Shown piece after piece: positions 10,969-21,300 of a stretch of 64,000 nucleotides of DNA. Source of the DNA: Lepiota brunneoincarnata (taxonomy: Eukaryota > Basidiomycota > Agaricomycetes > Agaricales > Agaricaceae). Position 1 is the first letter of the stretch; each line of letters starts with the position of its first letter. The notes under the pieces were generated by a model. That model was not told where the DNA came from. It saw only the letters and a program-made list of their open reading frames with translations, and did not search any database. The translations under genes were made by a program, and so were the position numbers. The stretch lies in NCBI GenBank assembly GCA_023014365.1, contig JAEBUN010000012.1, positions 1,178,001-1,242,000 of the forward strand. Reading direction: 5' to 3'.

Positions 10969-11619
10969 TGTCATATCCATGCCAACTCAGAGTCTAATCA
11001 CTTAAACTTTGGCTTCTCGATTCCATGTGTGCTCCACACAACAACCCTCTGCCCTCCAACTTGGTCCCGACTTGCTCCAACTGCCCCAATCATGCAACCA
11101 CCTCCACATGTGCTGTGGTCACCTGACCCTCAGTGTCTCTAGTTCCAGTCTCCATTTCCTGTCTGTAGTCAAGATATGTTATTGGTCTCCATACCTGTAC
11201 CAGTTTCCATTCCATTTGTAATCCGTTTGTAATCTGTTTGTAACTATATCAGTCTCCGCTTTGCTCCGCATGTAGTCAGTACAAGTCATAGTTCATAAGG
11301 CCAGTAGTATATATACCATAGGTACTTGGCTTGTACTCTTCAGTCTGATAATCGAATCAAGCAGCGGACCAGCTTCCCGTTCCATATCCTCTCCTCTCTT
11401 CTGCCTCGCTCTGCTTCAGCTCCAACTTCCTGAAATACGGACTAGGACAGTAGGAGGGCACAGCACACAAGCTGAGGCTGCAAGTCCAACCCCCCGCCTG
11501 AAGTACTCTGCCTCAGTTCCAAAGTCTATGTACTGACTTTGCCCTGTCCCCCAGTGCCCTTATATCAAGGATACCACCCCGACCCTCTGCTTCGGTCCCA
11601 ATCCACACTGGCTCTAACA
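10969..11619 (+). repeat. Solo LTR of the Gypsy-A family, inserted in an older Gypsy-A LTR
   Basis: Complete TGTCATATCC...GGCTCTAACA LTR of 651 bp, flanked by the duplication AGGTA (10964-10968 and 11620-11624). No internal region remains, so it probably arose by recombination between the two LTRs of a full insertion. Confidence 0.88.
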
Positions 11620-11624
11620 AGGTA

Positions 11625-11676
11625 CTTGGCTTGTACTCTTCAGTCTGATAATCAAATCAAGCAGTGGACCAGCTCC
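11625..11676 (+). repeat. Old Gypsy-A 5' LTR, second piece
   Basis: Continues the LTR from CTTGGCTTGTACTC up to GCTCC, where the gag-only element is inserted. Confidence 0.8.
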
Positions 11677-11877
11677 TGTTGGATTTAAGGAAATCAGCAA
11701 GAAAAGCAGGGACCCGTTGCAAACGCGCAGGGGTTTGTCTCTGTTTGTACCTATTATATACACCTGGTAATAATAAGACTCTAGAAATGAAGTAAAACAA
11801 TAAAAGTAATCGGAAACAGAAATGAAATAGAATAATAACTGAGTATCCAAGCCAGCGGAGTGCTCAATATTCTAACA
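11677..11877 (-). repeat. 3' LTR of the gag-only element (201 bp)
   Basis: Direct repeat of 12895-13095 with only a few differences, several at CpG sites (for example ACGCGC against ACGTGC). Confidence 0.88.
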
Positions 11878-11920
11878 CATCCCTGTGAGCGCTACGCTCC
11901 CAAGTAGTGCATCCCTGCAA

Positions 11921-12730
11921 TCAAAAGCCTTCATCATCCGAATGCAAAACCGATGCAACAGTTTTGTCCTTGCCTTTTTTGAAAATGTCCCATGCTTTCC
12001 TTTCTGGGCAATCGGACTTGAAATGGCCCAACGTATTGCAAAAGCACCGGACTTCGGCAGGTGGCTTGGCATGGGAAACTCCCAAAGCATCGTCGGGTTC
12101 TGCCTTTACTTGTGTCGCAGGCATCTGGGTGGTCTGTCAGACTTCTTCGTTTAGGAGGCGGGTAATGACAAGGGAAAGTGTTAGGGTGTCGGGGGCCATT
12201 GAATCAAAGTTGATAATAAGATTATCGTAAGATTGGGGAAGGCCCATCGTGATTGCGAGAATCTTATCCTGTTCCGGGATAACAATACCTGCCTTCTCCA
12301 TTCGAAAAACCAAGCCTTGAATATGAGCGATCCAAGCTTGCATTGTTTGGAAATTGGTCTTCTTGGCAGTGAGAAACCTCCTCCGGAGGGAGAGTATCGT
12401 AGCGAAGCCAGCTGCTCAATGAATCCTCTCGAAAGTCTGCCAGATCTCCATCAGGTCACGTGATGTTGTATGTGCTAGCTGATTATCCTCCACTCGTAGA
12501 ATTATCTCGGCCCGTGCCTGGGCCATCTTCTCCTTACTCCTCTTTTCCTTCTTCTTCAAAAAATCTGCAGCAATTTCATCATCATTCTTCCCTTCCACTA
12601 CTTCGATCTCCACCATTCCCCACAGGCCCTGTCTTACAAGGATAGCTTCCATTCGTACAGCCCACTCAGCATAGTTGGTGTCATTTAGGCATGTCATGGA
12701 AATTGATCTGGAGCTTGTTTCGGTTGACAT
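11921..12730 (-). pseudogene. Copia-type Gag with zinc knuckle, two in-frame TGA stops
   Basis: The frame starts at ATG 12730 (MSTETSSRSISM) and stays in one register to 11921 apart from TGA codons at about 12416 and 12137. The first part has the W-x-x-R-M-E-A-I-L pattern of Copia capsid proteins (UBN2-like). The C-terminal part has a knuckle ending CNTLGHFKSDC. The first cysteine pair is C-F-C rather than the usual C-x2-C, so the knuckle is short by one residue. Both stops could be CGA codons hit by a CpG transition. Role by family: coat protein of the retrotransposon particle. Confidence 0.75.
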
Positions 12731-12894
12731 TGTGAGAAGTTTGGCAATAGGAAAGGAGGGGGTTCTTCAGGGTTGTCTTCTTCGGGTAATCAGGTTCTTC
12801 AGGTTTCTTCTGCAGTATGGCAGAACTGCAGCCGTCTTCTGCAACGTAACGCGTTGCGGGCGGGACACGATAATGAGGGTTTGCTGCGCATTTG

Positions 12895-13095
12895 TGTTGG
12901 ATTTAAGGAAATCAGCGAGAAAAGCAGGGACCCATTGCAAACGTGCGGGGGTTTGTCTCTGTTTGTACCTATTATATACACCTGGTAATAATAAGACTCT
13001 AGAAATGAAGTAAAACAATAAAAGTAATCGGAAACAGAAATGAAATAGAATAATAACTGAGTATCCAAGCCAGCAGAGCGCTCGATATTCTAACA
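12895..13095 (-). repeat. 5' LTR of the gag-only element (201 bp)
   Basis: Partner of 11677-11877. The gag leader starts directly inside it on the minus strand. Confidence 0.88.
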
Positions 13096-13100
13096 GCTCC

Positions 13101-13343
13101 CTGTTCCATATCCTTTCCTCTCTTCTGCCTTGCTCTGCTTTGGCCCCAATCTCCTGAAATACAGACTTGGACAGTAGGAGGGCACAGCACATAAGCTGAG
13201 GCCATAAGTCCAACCCCCCACCCAAAGTACTCCACCTTGGTCCTGAAGTCTATGTACTGACTTTGCCCTGTCCCCTGGCTACCTTATATCAAGGACACCA
13301 CCCCAATCCCCTGTTTTGGTCCTGATCTGCACTGGCTCTAACA
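13101..13343 (+). repeat. Old Gypsy-A 5' LTR, last piece
   Basis: Resumes after the GCTCC duplication and ends GGCTCTAACA. The internal region then starts GTATTATCAGACTC, the same as in the young copy. Confidence 0.85.
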
Positions 13344-13396
13344 GTATTATCAGACTCAAACTCCTCCCGTCCACCACACTCTAAATTTTTCTAACC

Positions 13397-14799
13397 ATGG
13401 TCTCTTGAACAGTTACCTGGACTTGTACTCTGGTAGCTCCAGCCGCTCACCATAGCAAATGCATCATTCAACAATCTCCTTCCAAGGAACTGCAACCCAA
13501 CTCCCTGAGGGCTTCTTGCTCTTGCTGACAATTGGTTGCACCCTTGACTCCAGACTGGTTTTCTGAAGATATACAACCCTCACTATTCCAGACCCCCAAT
13601 GGCCCCAATGAAGGCCCCAACCCCAATCCTGATCCCAGTGACCCTGGTGATCCTGATGACTATCCTGACAATGGGGACAGGCCCCTGGGTGATGACAAAC
13701 TATCAGACAACAGCAACAACAACAACAACATCCCACCTGGCAACAACTGAGACAACCATGATAGACTCCTGCTTCAAGTTTTCCAATGCATAGCCAACCA
13801 AATGGACAGCCATGGGAACTCTCAAGCCCCACAGCCCCCCTGAACTCCCTGTACCAAAGCTCATGAACCTGACATCTTTACAGGTTCCGACCCTGCCAAA
13901 CCCAAACCCTTCCTCTTCCAATGCTGACTCTATTTCCATACTAACCTGGCCCAGTTCACTATCCCTGCCACCAAGGTCAACTTCGTGTTGACATACCTCA
14001 CAGGTGTGGCACAGCAACACTTCAAAATTGGCCTTAATGAGGCTGACAACCATGGAATAATACACAACTGGATCAAGGACTGGGACCAGTTCACCCTGGA
14101 ACTGCAGACCAATTTTGGTCCCACAGATCCGACTGGAGAAGCTGCTGAGCAGCTTGACTCCCTCCAAATGCACTACAATGAGAAGATTGCTGTTACAATG
14201 TTGATTTCCTCCATCTAGCTGGCCAAATCCACTGGGGTGACAAAGTATTCTGTCGCTGCTACTACAAAGGCCTCCCCAATCACATCCAGGACATTCTGTC
14301 CAATCGGCCTGATAGCAAGCCTGACACCTTCATCGAAATGCAAGCAGCAGTGATGAAGATTAATGCTTACTACTGGGAGTGCCAACGCAAGAAGGCCCAC
14401 ACCAAAGCTGTTTCAGACCTGACCACCTCTAGGAAACCTGGAGGCAATCCATCCCCTTCCACCTTGACCAACCCCCAACTTGCCACCAAGCCTGCCAATA
14501 GTAACAACAAAGGCAGCACCCCCAACAACAGCTTCAAGGGCAATCCACCCAACCCATCTGCTGGTCAGAAATTGGCCCCACCCAAATCCAACCTTACTAG
14601 TAAACTTGGTAAGGACAGTAAATTAACCCCTGAGGAACATCAACAATGTTTGGACAATAACCTCTGCCTTGTCTGTACAGATCCCAATCACAGGGCTGCC
14701 AATTGTGACAAGAAGAAATTCCCTGATGCCAAGGCTAAAGGCCAACAGGCTCAGCTTCCCAAGACAGACATGCTGGCTCTCCCAAGCTTGGAAAAATAA
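13397..14799 (+). pseudogene. Old Gypsy-A gag, decayed
   Basis: Aligns along its length with the intact gag at 16814-18220. The fourth codon, CGA in the intact gene, is TGA here. Later stops and a frameshift near 14200 follow the same pattern. The zinc knuckle CLVCTDPNHRAANC is still readable near 14667-14710. The end keeps the GAA AAA TAA context that corresponds to the presumed frameshift site of the young copy. Confidence 0.88.
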
Positions 14800-16099
14800 T
14801 TGGTGGTCCTCAGGCCTCTGCACAGACTGAGGATCACATTGAACTCTGCTTTGCTCCAGAGAGTTTCTGTCTCAATGCATCTGCTCTTTCTGACCCAAAC
14901 TCTTTTCACATTACATTGACTTCTCCTTTAGTTACTTCTTTATCCTCAGTTTCCACTCCTGTACTCTCTGCTTTGGACCTGCTTTCTACAATGGACAATG
15001 TAGTTAGTTCTGATTTTTTGTCTTTTCCTCCTTTCAAAGCTCTTGTTGATAGTGGTTCTACTTACTGTTTTGTGGACTCATCTTTTGTTCATTCTCATAG
15101 TATTCCAACCTCGTCCATCCCAGCTATTGAACTTCGGTTATTTGACAGGACCTCAAATGCCTACATTACAGAGCTTGCACAACTGCCTGTATCCTTCCCC
15201 TCTGGTGAATCTATCATTTTGGACACTTATGTCACCCAGCTCAACTCTTCCTGTTCTGTGGTCTTAGGACACAACTGGCTCACCTGCTACAATCCATTGA
15301 TTGACTAGGCTTTGGGCAGTATCACTTTCCAGCCACCCCTACTCAAGAATCCTGCTTCTGTCCCTACCTGTGTTGCACCTGCATCAGCCCTGCCTTCAGC
15401 CAACCCTAACTCTCCTGACCTAGGTTCACCACCCCTGTCCAGGACCTCATCCCAATCTGTCCCCCTTGCAAAACCGCACATATCCCTGATAAACACTCCT
15501 GCCTTTATCTGCGCTGCCAAGCTCCCTGGCTCCCAACAATTCCAAATCAACCTCTCCACTGCCTCCGCATTGGCTGCATCCTCTTCTGTCTCTGAAGACC
15601 TGGCTGACCTCTCATCCATCCCCGAGGAAGACCATGAGTTCACTGATGTTTTCAGTAAATTGCATGCTGACACACTTGCTCCACACCACCCTTACAATCT
15701 CCAGATTAACCTAGAGGATGGCAGTCAGCCTCCAGTCAGTACCATTTACTCTCTTTCACAATCAGAGCTTGGAGCTCTACATGATTTTATTGACAAACAT
15801 TTATCCATTGGTTTCATTTGCCCTTCCACTTCTCCTCATGGAGCCCCAGTCCTCTTCGTCAAGAAAAAGGACAGCTTCCTCCATTTATGTGTTGATTTTA
15901 GAGGTCTCAACCATATTACCAAGAAGGATTGCTACCCCCTTTAACTCATCTCTGACCTCTTAGACACCCCTCGCAAAGCCCACATACATATATACCAAAA
16001 TTGACCTCCATCACACTTACCATCTTGTCCACATTGCTGACAGTGACAAATGAAAGACCACCTTTCAGACCTGCTATGGCTCCTTTGAATGGATGGTCA
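14793..16099 (+). pseudogene. Old Gypsy-A pol, left half (protease to mid-RT)
   Basis: Protease (LVDSGSTY near 15041) and the first RT blocks are readable. A TAG replaces the Trp after the protease (15306-15308) and more stops follow near 15942 and 16050. The half ends at ATGGTCA inside the RT, exactly where the young copy inserted. The reading resumes at 23975. Confidence 0.88.
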
Positions 16100-16760
16100 T
16101 GTCATATCCACACCAAACCTAGAGCTTAACCATTAGGCTTCGGCTTCTCGACTCCACGTGTGCTCCACACGACAACCCTATGCCCTCCGACTCGGCCCCA
16201 ACTGGCTCCGACCGCAACCCTTCGCCCCGATCACGCGACCTACCGCTACACGTGCCACGATCACCTGACCCTCGGTGCTCCCATTGTCCAGTTCTCCATT
16301 CTCCGTCCGTAATCAGAATACGTTACCAGTCTCCATACCCGTACCGGTCTCCATTCCATTCGAAATTATTCGTAATCCGCTTGTAACCATATGGGTCTCC
16401 GCTTCGCTCCGCACGTAGTCAGTACAAGTCATAATTCGTCGAGCTAGTAGTATATATACCGTAGGCACTTGGCTTGTACCCCTCAGTCTGATAATCGAAT
16501 CGAGCAGCGGACCAGTCCCCTGTTCCCTATCCTCCTCTCTCCCTGCCTCGCTCCGCTTCGGCCCCGACTTCCTGAAATACGGACTCGGACAGTAGGAGGG
16601 CACAGCACATAAGCTGAGGCCGCAAGTCCACTCTCCGCCCGAAGTACTCTGCCTCGGTCCCGCCGTCTACGTACTGACGTCGTCCCGTCCCCCGGTTACC
16701 TTATACCAAGGATACCACCCCGACCCTCCGCTTCAGTTCCGACCCGCACCGGCTCTAACA
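16100..16760 (+). repeat. 5' LTR of young Gypsy-A (661 bp)
   Basis: TGTCATATCC...GGCTCTAACA. A TATA-like run (TAGTATATATACC, near 16447-16460) lies in the middle and would serve the sense transcript. CpG content is high compared with the older LTRs. Confidence 0.95.
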
Positions 16761-16813
16761 GTATTATCAGACTCAAACTCCTCCTGTCCATTACACTCTA
16801 ATCCTTTCTAACC
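16761..16813 (+). promoter_or_regulatory. Leader and candidate primer-binding region of young Gypsy-A
   Basis: The 53 bp between the 5' LTR and the gag ATG start GTATTATCAGACTC. A tRNA primer-binding site would be expected right at the LTR edge. The tRNA could not be named from the sequence alone. Confidence 0.4.
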
Positions 16814-18220
16814 ATGGTCTCTCGAACAGTCACCCGTCCCCGCACTCGGGTAACTCCAGCCGCTCGCCGTAGCAAACGCATCATTCGACAATCTCCTTCC
16901 GAGGAATTACAACCCGACCCCCCAAGGGTTTCTCCCCCTCGCCAACAATCCATCGTGCCCTCAACTCCAGACCGGTTTAGTGAAGATATTCAACCTTCAC
17001 TATTCCAGACTCCCGACGGCCCCGACGGTGGCCCCGACCCAAATCCTGATCCCAGCGACCCTGGTGATCCCGACGACTACCCTGACAATGGGGACGGACC
17101 CCCGGACAACGACGAACCGTCAGACAACAACGACAACAATAACAACATTCCGCCTGGCAACACCCAAAATGACCATGACCAACTCCTGCTCCGAGTTTTC
17201 CAACGAATAGCCGATCAAATGGACGGCCGTGGGAACTCTCAACCCCCACAGCCTCCCCGAACCCCCCGTACCAAGGCTCCCGAACCTGACATCTTTACAG
17301 GTTCCGACCCCACCAAACTCAAACCTTTCCTCTTCCAATGTCGACTCTACTTCCGTACTAACCCGGCCCAGTTCGCTATCCCTGCCACCAAGGTCAACTT
17401 CGCGTTGACGTACCTTACTGGCGTGGCCCAGCAACACTTCGAAATCGGCCTCGACGAGGCCGACAACCACGGAATAATGCACGATTGGATCGAGGACTGG
17501 GATCAGTTCACCCTGGAACTGCAGACCAATTTCGGTCCCGCGGATCTGACCGGAGAAGCTGCTGAGCAGCTTGACTCCCTCCGAATGCGCTATGACGAAA
17601 AGATCACCGTCTACAATGTCGACTTTCTCCGTCTGGCCGGCCAACTCCGCTGGGGTGATGAGGTATTCTGTCACCGCTACTACAAAGGCCTCCCCGACCG
17701 CATCCAGGACATTCTGTCCAATCGGCCCGATGGCAAGCCCGACACCTTCATCGAAATGCGAGCAGCAGCGATGAAGATCGATGCTCGCTACTGGGAACGC
17801 CAACGCGAGAAGGCCCGCGCCAAAGCCGCTTCGGACCCGACCGCCTCTAGGAAACCTGGAGGCAACCCATCCCCTTCCACCGCGACAAACCATCAACCTG
17901 CCACCAAGCCTGCCAACAGTAACAACAAAGGCAGCACCCCCAGTAATAACATCTTCAAGGGCAATCCGCCCAACCCGTCCGCCGGTCAGAAATCGGCCCC
18001 GCCAAAGTCCGACCTTACTAGTAAACTTGGTAAGGACGGTAAATTAACCCCCAAGGAACGTCAACGACGTTTCGACAATAACCTCTGCCTTGTCTGCGCA
18101 GATCCCAATCACAGGGCTGCCAACTGCGACAAGAAGAAATTCCCTGACGCCAAGGCTAAAGGCCGACAGGCTCAGATTTCCGAGACAGACGCGCCGGCTC
18201 TCCCGAGCTCGGAAAAATAG
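16814..18220 (+). CDS. gag: Gag of young Gypsy-A, 468 aa, intact
   Basis: Structural protein of the retrotransposon particle. A basic N-terminus (about residues 1-30) leads into a Pro/Asp/Asn-rich low-complexity region (about 70-115). The retrotransposon capsid domain follows (about 150-320, with KPFLFQCRLYF, FALTYLTGVAQQHF and WDQFTLELQTNFG). A basic linker precedes the CCHC zinc knuckle CLVCADPNHRAANC at residues 425-438 (CX2CX4HX4C). The ATG lies 53 bp after the LTR. The gene ends GAA AAA TAG, and pol is open in the -1 frame across this point, so Pol is probably made as a Gag-Pol fusion by frameshifting. Confidence 0.93.
   Translation: MVSRTVTRPRTRVTPAARRSKRIIRQSPSEELQPDPPRVSPPRQQSIVPSTPDRFSEDIQPSLFQTPDGPDGGPDPNPDPSDPGDPDDYPDNGDGPPDNDEPSDNNDNNNNIPPGNTQNDHDQLLLRVFQRIADQMDGRGNSQPPQPPRTPRTKAPEPDIFTGSDPTKLKPFLFQCRLYFRTNPAQFAIPATKVNFALTYLTGVAQQHFEIGLDEADNHGIMHDWIEDWDQFTLELQTNFGPADLTGEAAEQLDSLRMRYDEKITVYNVDFLRLAGQLRWGDEVFCHRYYKGLPDRIQDILSNRPDGKPDTFIEMRAAAMKIDARYWERQREKARAKAASDPTASRKPGGNPSPSTATNHQPATKPANSNNKGSTPSNNIFKGNPPNPSAGQKSAPPKSDLTSKLGKDGKLTPKERQRRFDNNLCLVCADPNHRAANCDKKKFPDAKAKGRQAQISETDAPALPSSEK
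18213..18220 (+). promoter_or_regulatory. Candidate -1 ribosomal frameshift site at the end of gag
   Basis: Gag ends with a run of five A followed by the stop codon (A-AAA-TAG). A Lys tRNA on the last AAA can slip back one base onto another AAA. The -1 frame is open from here into pol, with no ATG for about 140 bp. The decayed older copy keeps the A run and the following reading. It is not a perfect X-XXY-YYZ heptamer, so a P-site slip or termination-reinitiation remains possible. Confidence 0.5.
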
Positions 18221-18357
18221 TCGGCGGTCCTCAGGCCTCTGCACAGACTGAGGATCGCATTGAACTCTGCTGTGCTCCAGAGAGTTTCCGTCTCAATGCG
18301 TCCGCTCTTTCCGATCCAAACTCTCTTCATATTACATTAACTTCTCCTTTAGTTACT

Positions 18358-21300
18358 TTGTTACCCTCTGTTTCCGCTCCTGTACTCTCCGCTTCGGACC
18401 CGCTTTCTACAACGGACAATGTAGTTAGTTCTGACTTTTCTTCTTCTTTTTCTCCTTTCAAAGCTCTTGTTGATAGTGGTTCTACTCACTGTTTTGTGGA
18501 CTCTTCTTTCGTTCGTTCTCATAGTATTCCAACCTCGTCCATCCTGGCTATTGAACTTCGGTTATTTGATGGGACCTCAAACGCCTACATTACGGAGCTT
18601 GCGCAACTGCCTGTATCCTTCCCCTCCGGTGAATCTATCATTTTGGACACTTATGTCACCCAGCTCGACTCTTCCTGTTCTGTGGTCTTAGGACACAACT
18701 GGCTCACCCGCTACAATCCGTTGATTGACTGGGCTTTGGGCAGTATTACTTTCCGGCCATCCCTACTCGAGAATCCTGCTTCCGTCTCTACCTGTGTCGC
18801 ACCCGCATCGGCTCCGCCTATGGCCGCCCCTGACTCTCCTGACCTAGGTTCACCACCCCTGTCCGGGACCTCGTCCCAATCTGTCCCCCTTGCGAAACCG
18901 CACATCTCCTTGATAAACGCTCCTGCCTTTATCCGCGCTGCCAAGCTCCCTGGCTCCCAACAATTCCGAATCAATCTTTCCGCCGCCTCCGCATCGGCCG
19001 CGTCCTCTTCTGTCTCCGAGGAACCGCCTGACCTCTCGTCCATCCCCGAGGAATACCACGAGTTCGCTGACGTTTTCAGTAAATCGCGTGCTGACACACT
19101 TGCTCCACACCGCCCTTACAACCTCCAGATTAACCTAGAGGATGGCGGTCAGCCTCCGGTCGGTACCATTTACTCCCTTTCACAATCGGAGCTTGGAGCT
19201 CTACGTGATTTTATTGACGAACATTTATCTATTGGTTTCATCCGCCCCTCCACTTCCCCTCATGGTGCCCCGGTCCTCTTCGTCAAGAAAAAGGACGGCT
19301 CCCTCCGCTTATGCGTTGATTTTAGAGGTCTCAACCGTATTACCAAGAAGGACCGCTATCCCCTTCCGCTCATCTCCGACCTCTTAGACTCCCCTCACAA
19401 AGCTCGCGTATATACCAAGATCGACCTCCGCCATGCCTACCATCTTGTCCGCGTTGCTGACGGCGACGAATGGAAGACCGCCTTTCGGACCCGCTACGGC
19501 TCCTTCGAATGGATGGTTATGCCTTTCGGCCTCACCAATGCCCCCGCCACTTTCCAGCGGTTCATGAACGATATATTCAAGGACATGCTCGACGTCTGCG
19601 TTACTATCTACCTTGACGACATTCTGATATACTCCGACAACCATAGTATCCATTGTGACCAAGTCAAGGAGGTCCTCAAGCGGCTCCGTCAACACGGTCT
19701 ATACGCCCGCCCCGACAAATGCCAGTTCCACTCTGACACAGTGGAATATCTCGGCTACATTCTCTCCCCCAACGGCCTCCGAATGGACCAATCTAAGGTC
19801 AAGACCATCCAGGAGTGGCCTGAGCCTAAGAAAGTCAAGGACATCCAGTCCTTCTTAGGCTTCGCCAATTTCTACCGTCGCTTCATTCACGGATACTCCG
19901 ACATCGTCGTTCCGCTCACTCGCCTCACCCGCAAAGACGTGAAGTGGAATTTTACTGATGATTGTCGCGAGGCCTTTAACTCCCTGAAGGAAGCATTTAT
20001 CTCCGCCCCCGTCCTCACTCCTTGGGTCCCCGACGCTCAGATCATTGTCGAGACCGACGCCTCCGACTACGCCCTTGCGGCAATCCTCTCTATCGTCACC
20101 AACGATGGGGAGGTCCATCCCGTTGCATTCCATTCCCGCACCTTTAACACGGCCGAACTCAACTATGACACTCACGACAAGGAACTCCTGGCGATATTCG
20201 AAGCCTTTCGCATCTGGCGGCACTATCTCGAAGGTGCCCCCCTTGCTATTGATGTGGTCACTGACCACAAGAACCTCGAATACTTCTGCACCACCAAGAT
20301 CCTGACTCGCCGCCAAGCTCGTTGGTCCGAGTTCCTATCCCAATTCCACCTCGTCATCCGTTTCCGACCCGGCCGCCTTGGCACCAAGCCTGACGCCCTA
20401 ACTAGACGATGGGACGTCTACCCTAAAGGGGGGAATAGCGACTATGCATCAGTCAACCCGCACAACTTCCGGCCTGTGTTCACTCACGAACAGCTTGCGG
20501 CCTCCGTCCGTGCCACCACTCTTTACGCCCCTTCCCTTCGCGCAGCTGTAGTCATGGACCTTGATCAGCTACACCGCGATATTCTCGCCGCCCTACCAGC
20601 GGATCCGACCGCTTCCGCCCATCTTGCCAGCCCAGAAGGCCGTTGGTCAGTTAATGATAAAGGTTTCCTCCTCTTGGACGACAGAATCTACGTCCCTGAC
20701 GCCGACAATCTCCGACTTCGGGTCCTCCAGTACAAGCATGATCACGTCCTAGCCGGCCACTTCGGTCAGAATAAAACGCTGGAACTCATCCGGCGCGAAT
20801 ACACCTGGCCTAGCGTCCGCACCTTCGTCAAGGATTTCTGTAAGTCTTGCGTCACCTGTATGAGGTCTAAACCCCAGCGCCATCGCCCCTACGGTCTCCT
20901 TAAGCAACTCCCCATCCCCGAACGCCCTTGGAATTCAATCTCCATGGACTTCATCGAAAAACTTCCCGCCTCCTCCGGCTACGACGCCATCCTGGTAATC
21001 GTTGACAGACTCACCAAACAATCCCTCTTCATTCCGACTTATGATACCGTCACTTCCTCCAACCTTGCCCGCCTATTCGTCCTCCACGTCTTCTCTAAGC
21101 ACGGCGTGCCCGAACATGTTACCTCCGACCGCGGCTCCGAATTCGTCTCCCACTTCTTCCGCTCATTGGGACAAGCCCTTGACATGAAGCTACATTTCAC
21201 CTCGGGCTACCATCCAGAAGGCGACGGACAAACGGAACGCACCAACCAGACCCTCGAACAATACCTTCGGGTCTATTGTAACTACCAACAGGACAATTGG

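Larger units (their letters stand above)
11677..13095 (-). mobile_element. Gag-only Copia-like LTR element (TR-GAG type), 1,419 bp
   Basis: Two 201-bp direct LTRs (11677-11877 and 12895-13095, TGTTGGATTT...TATTCTAACA) flank about 1.0 kb that holds only a gag reading frame on the minus strand. It is flanked by GCTCC on both sides (11672-11676 and 13096-13100). No protease, integrase or RT is present, so it must have been moved by another element's enzymes. It keeps more CpG than its host LTR, so it is probably younger. Confidence 0.88.

Noticed and set aside
12799..13068. 89-codon frames in the LTRs of the gag-only element (also 11614-11850)
   Set aside because: They appear in both LTRs because the LTRs are repeats, and they cross LTR borders without any domain.
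16313..16603. 96-codon minus-strand frame in the LTR, repeated at 23527-23817
   Set aside because: Both are the same LTR sequence. The frame has no domain and is broken in older LTR copies.
17120..17896. 258-codon minus-strand frame opposite gag of the young Gypsy-A
   Set aside because: It is the shadow of a codon-biased, GC-rich gag. It has no domain and no splice or promoter signals, and the corresponding region in the older copy is not preserved as a frame.
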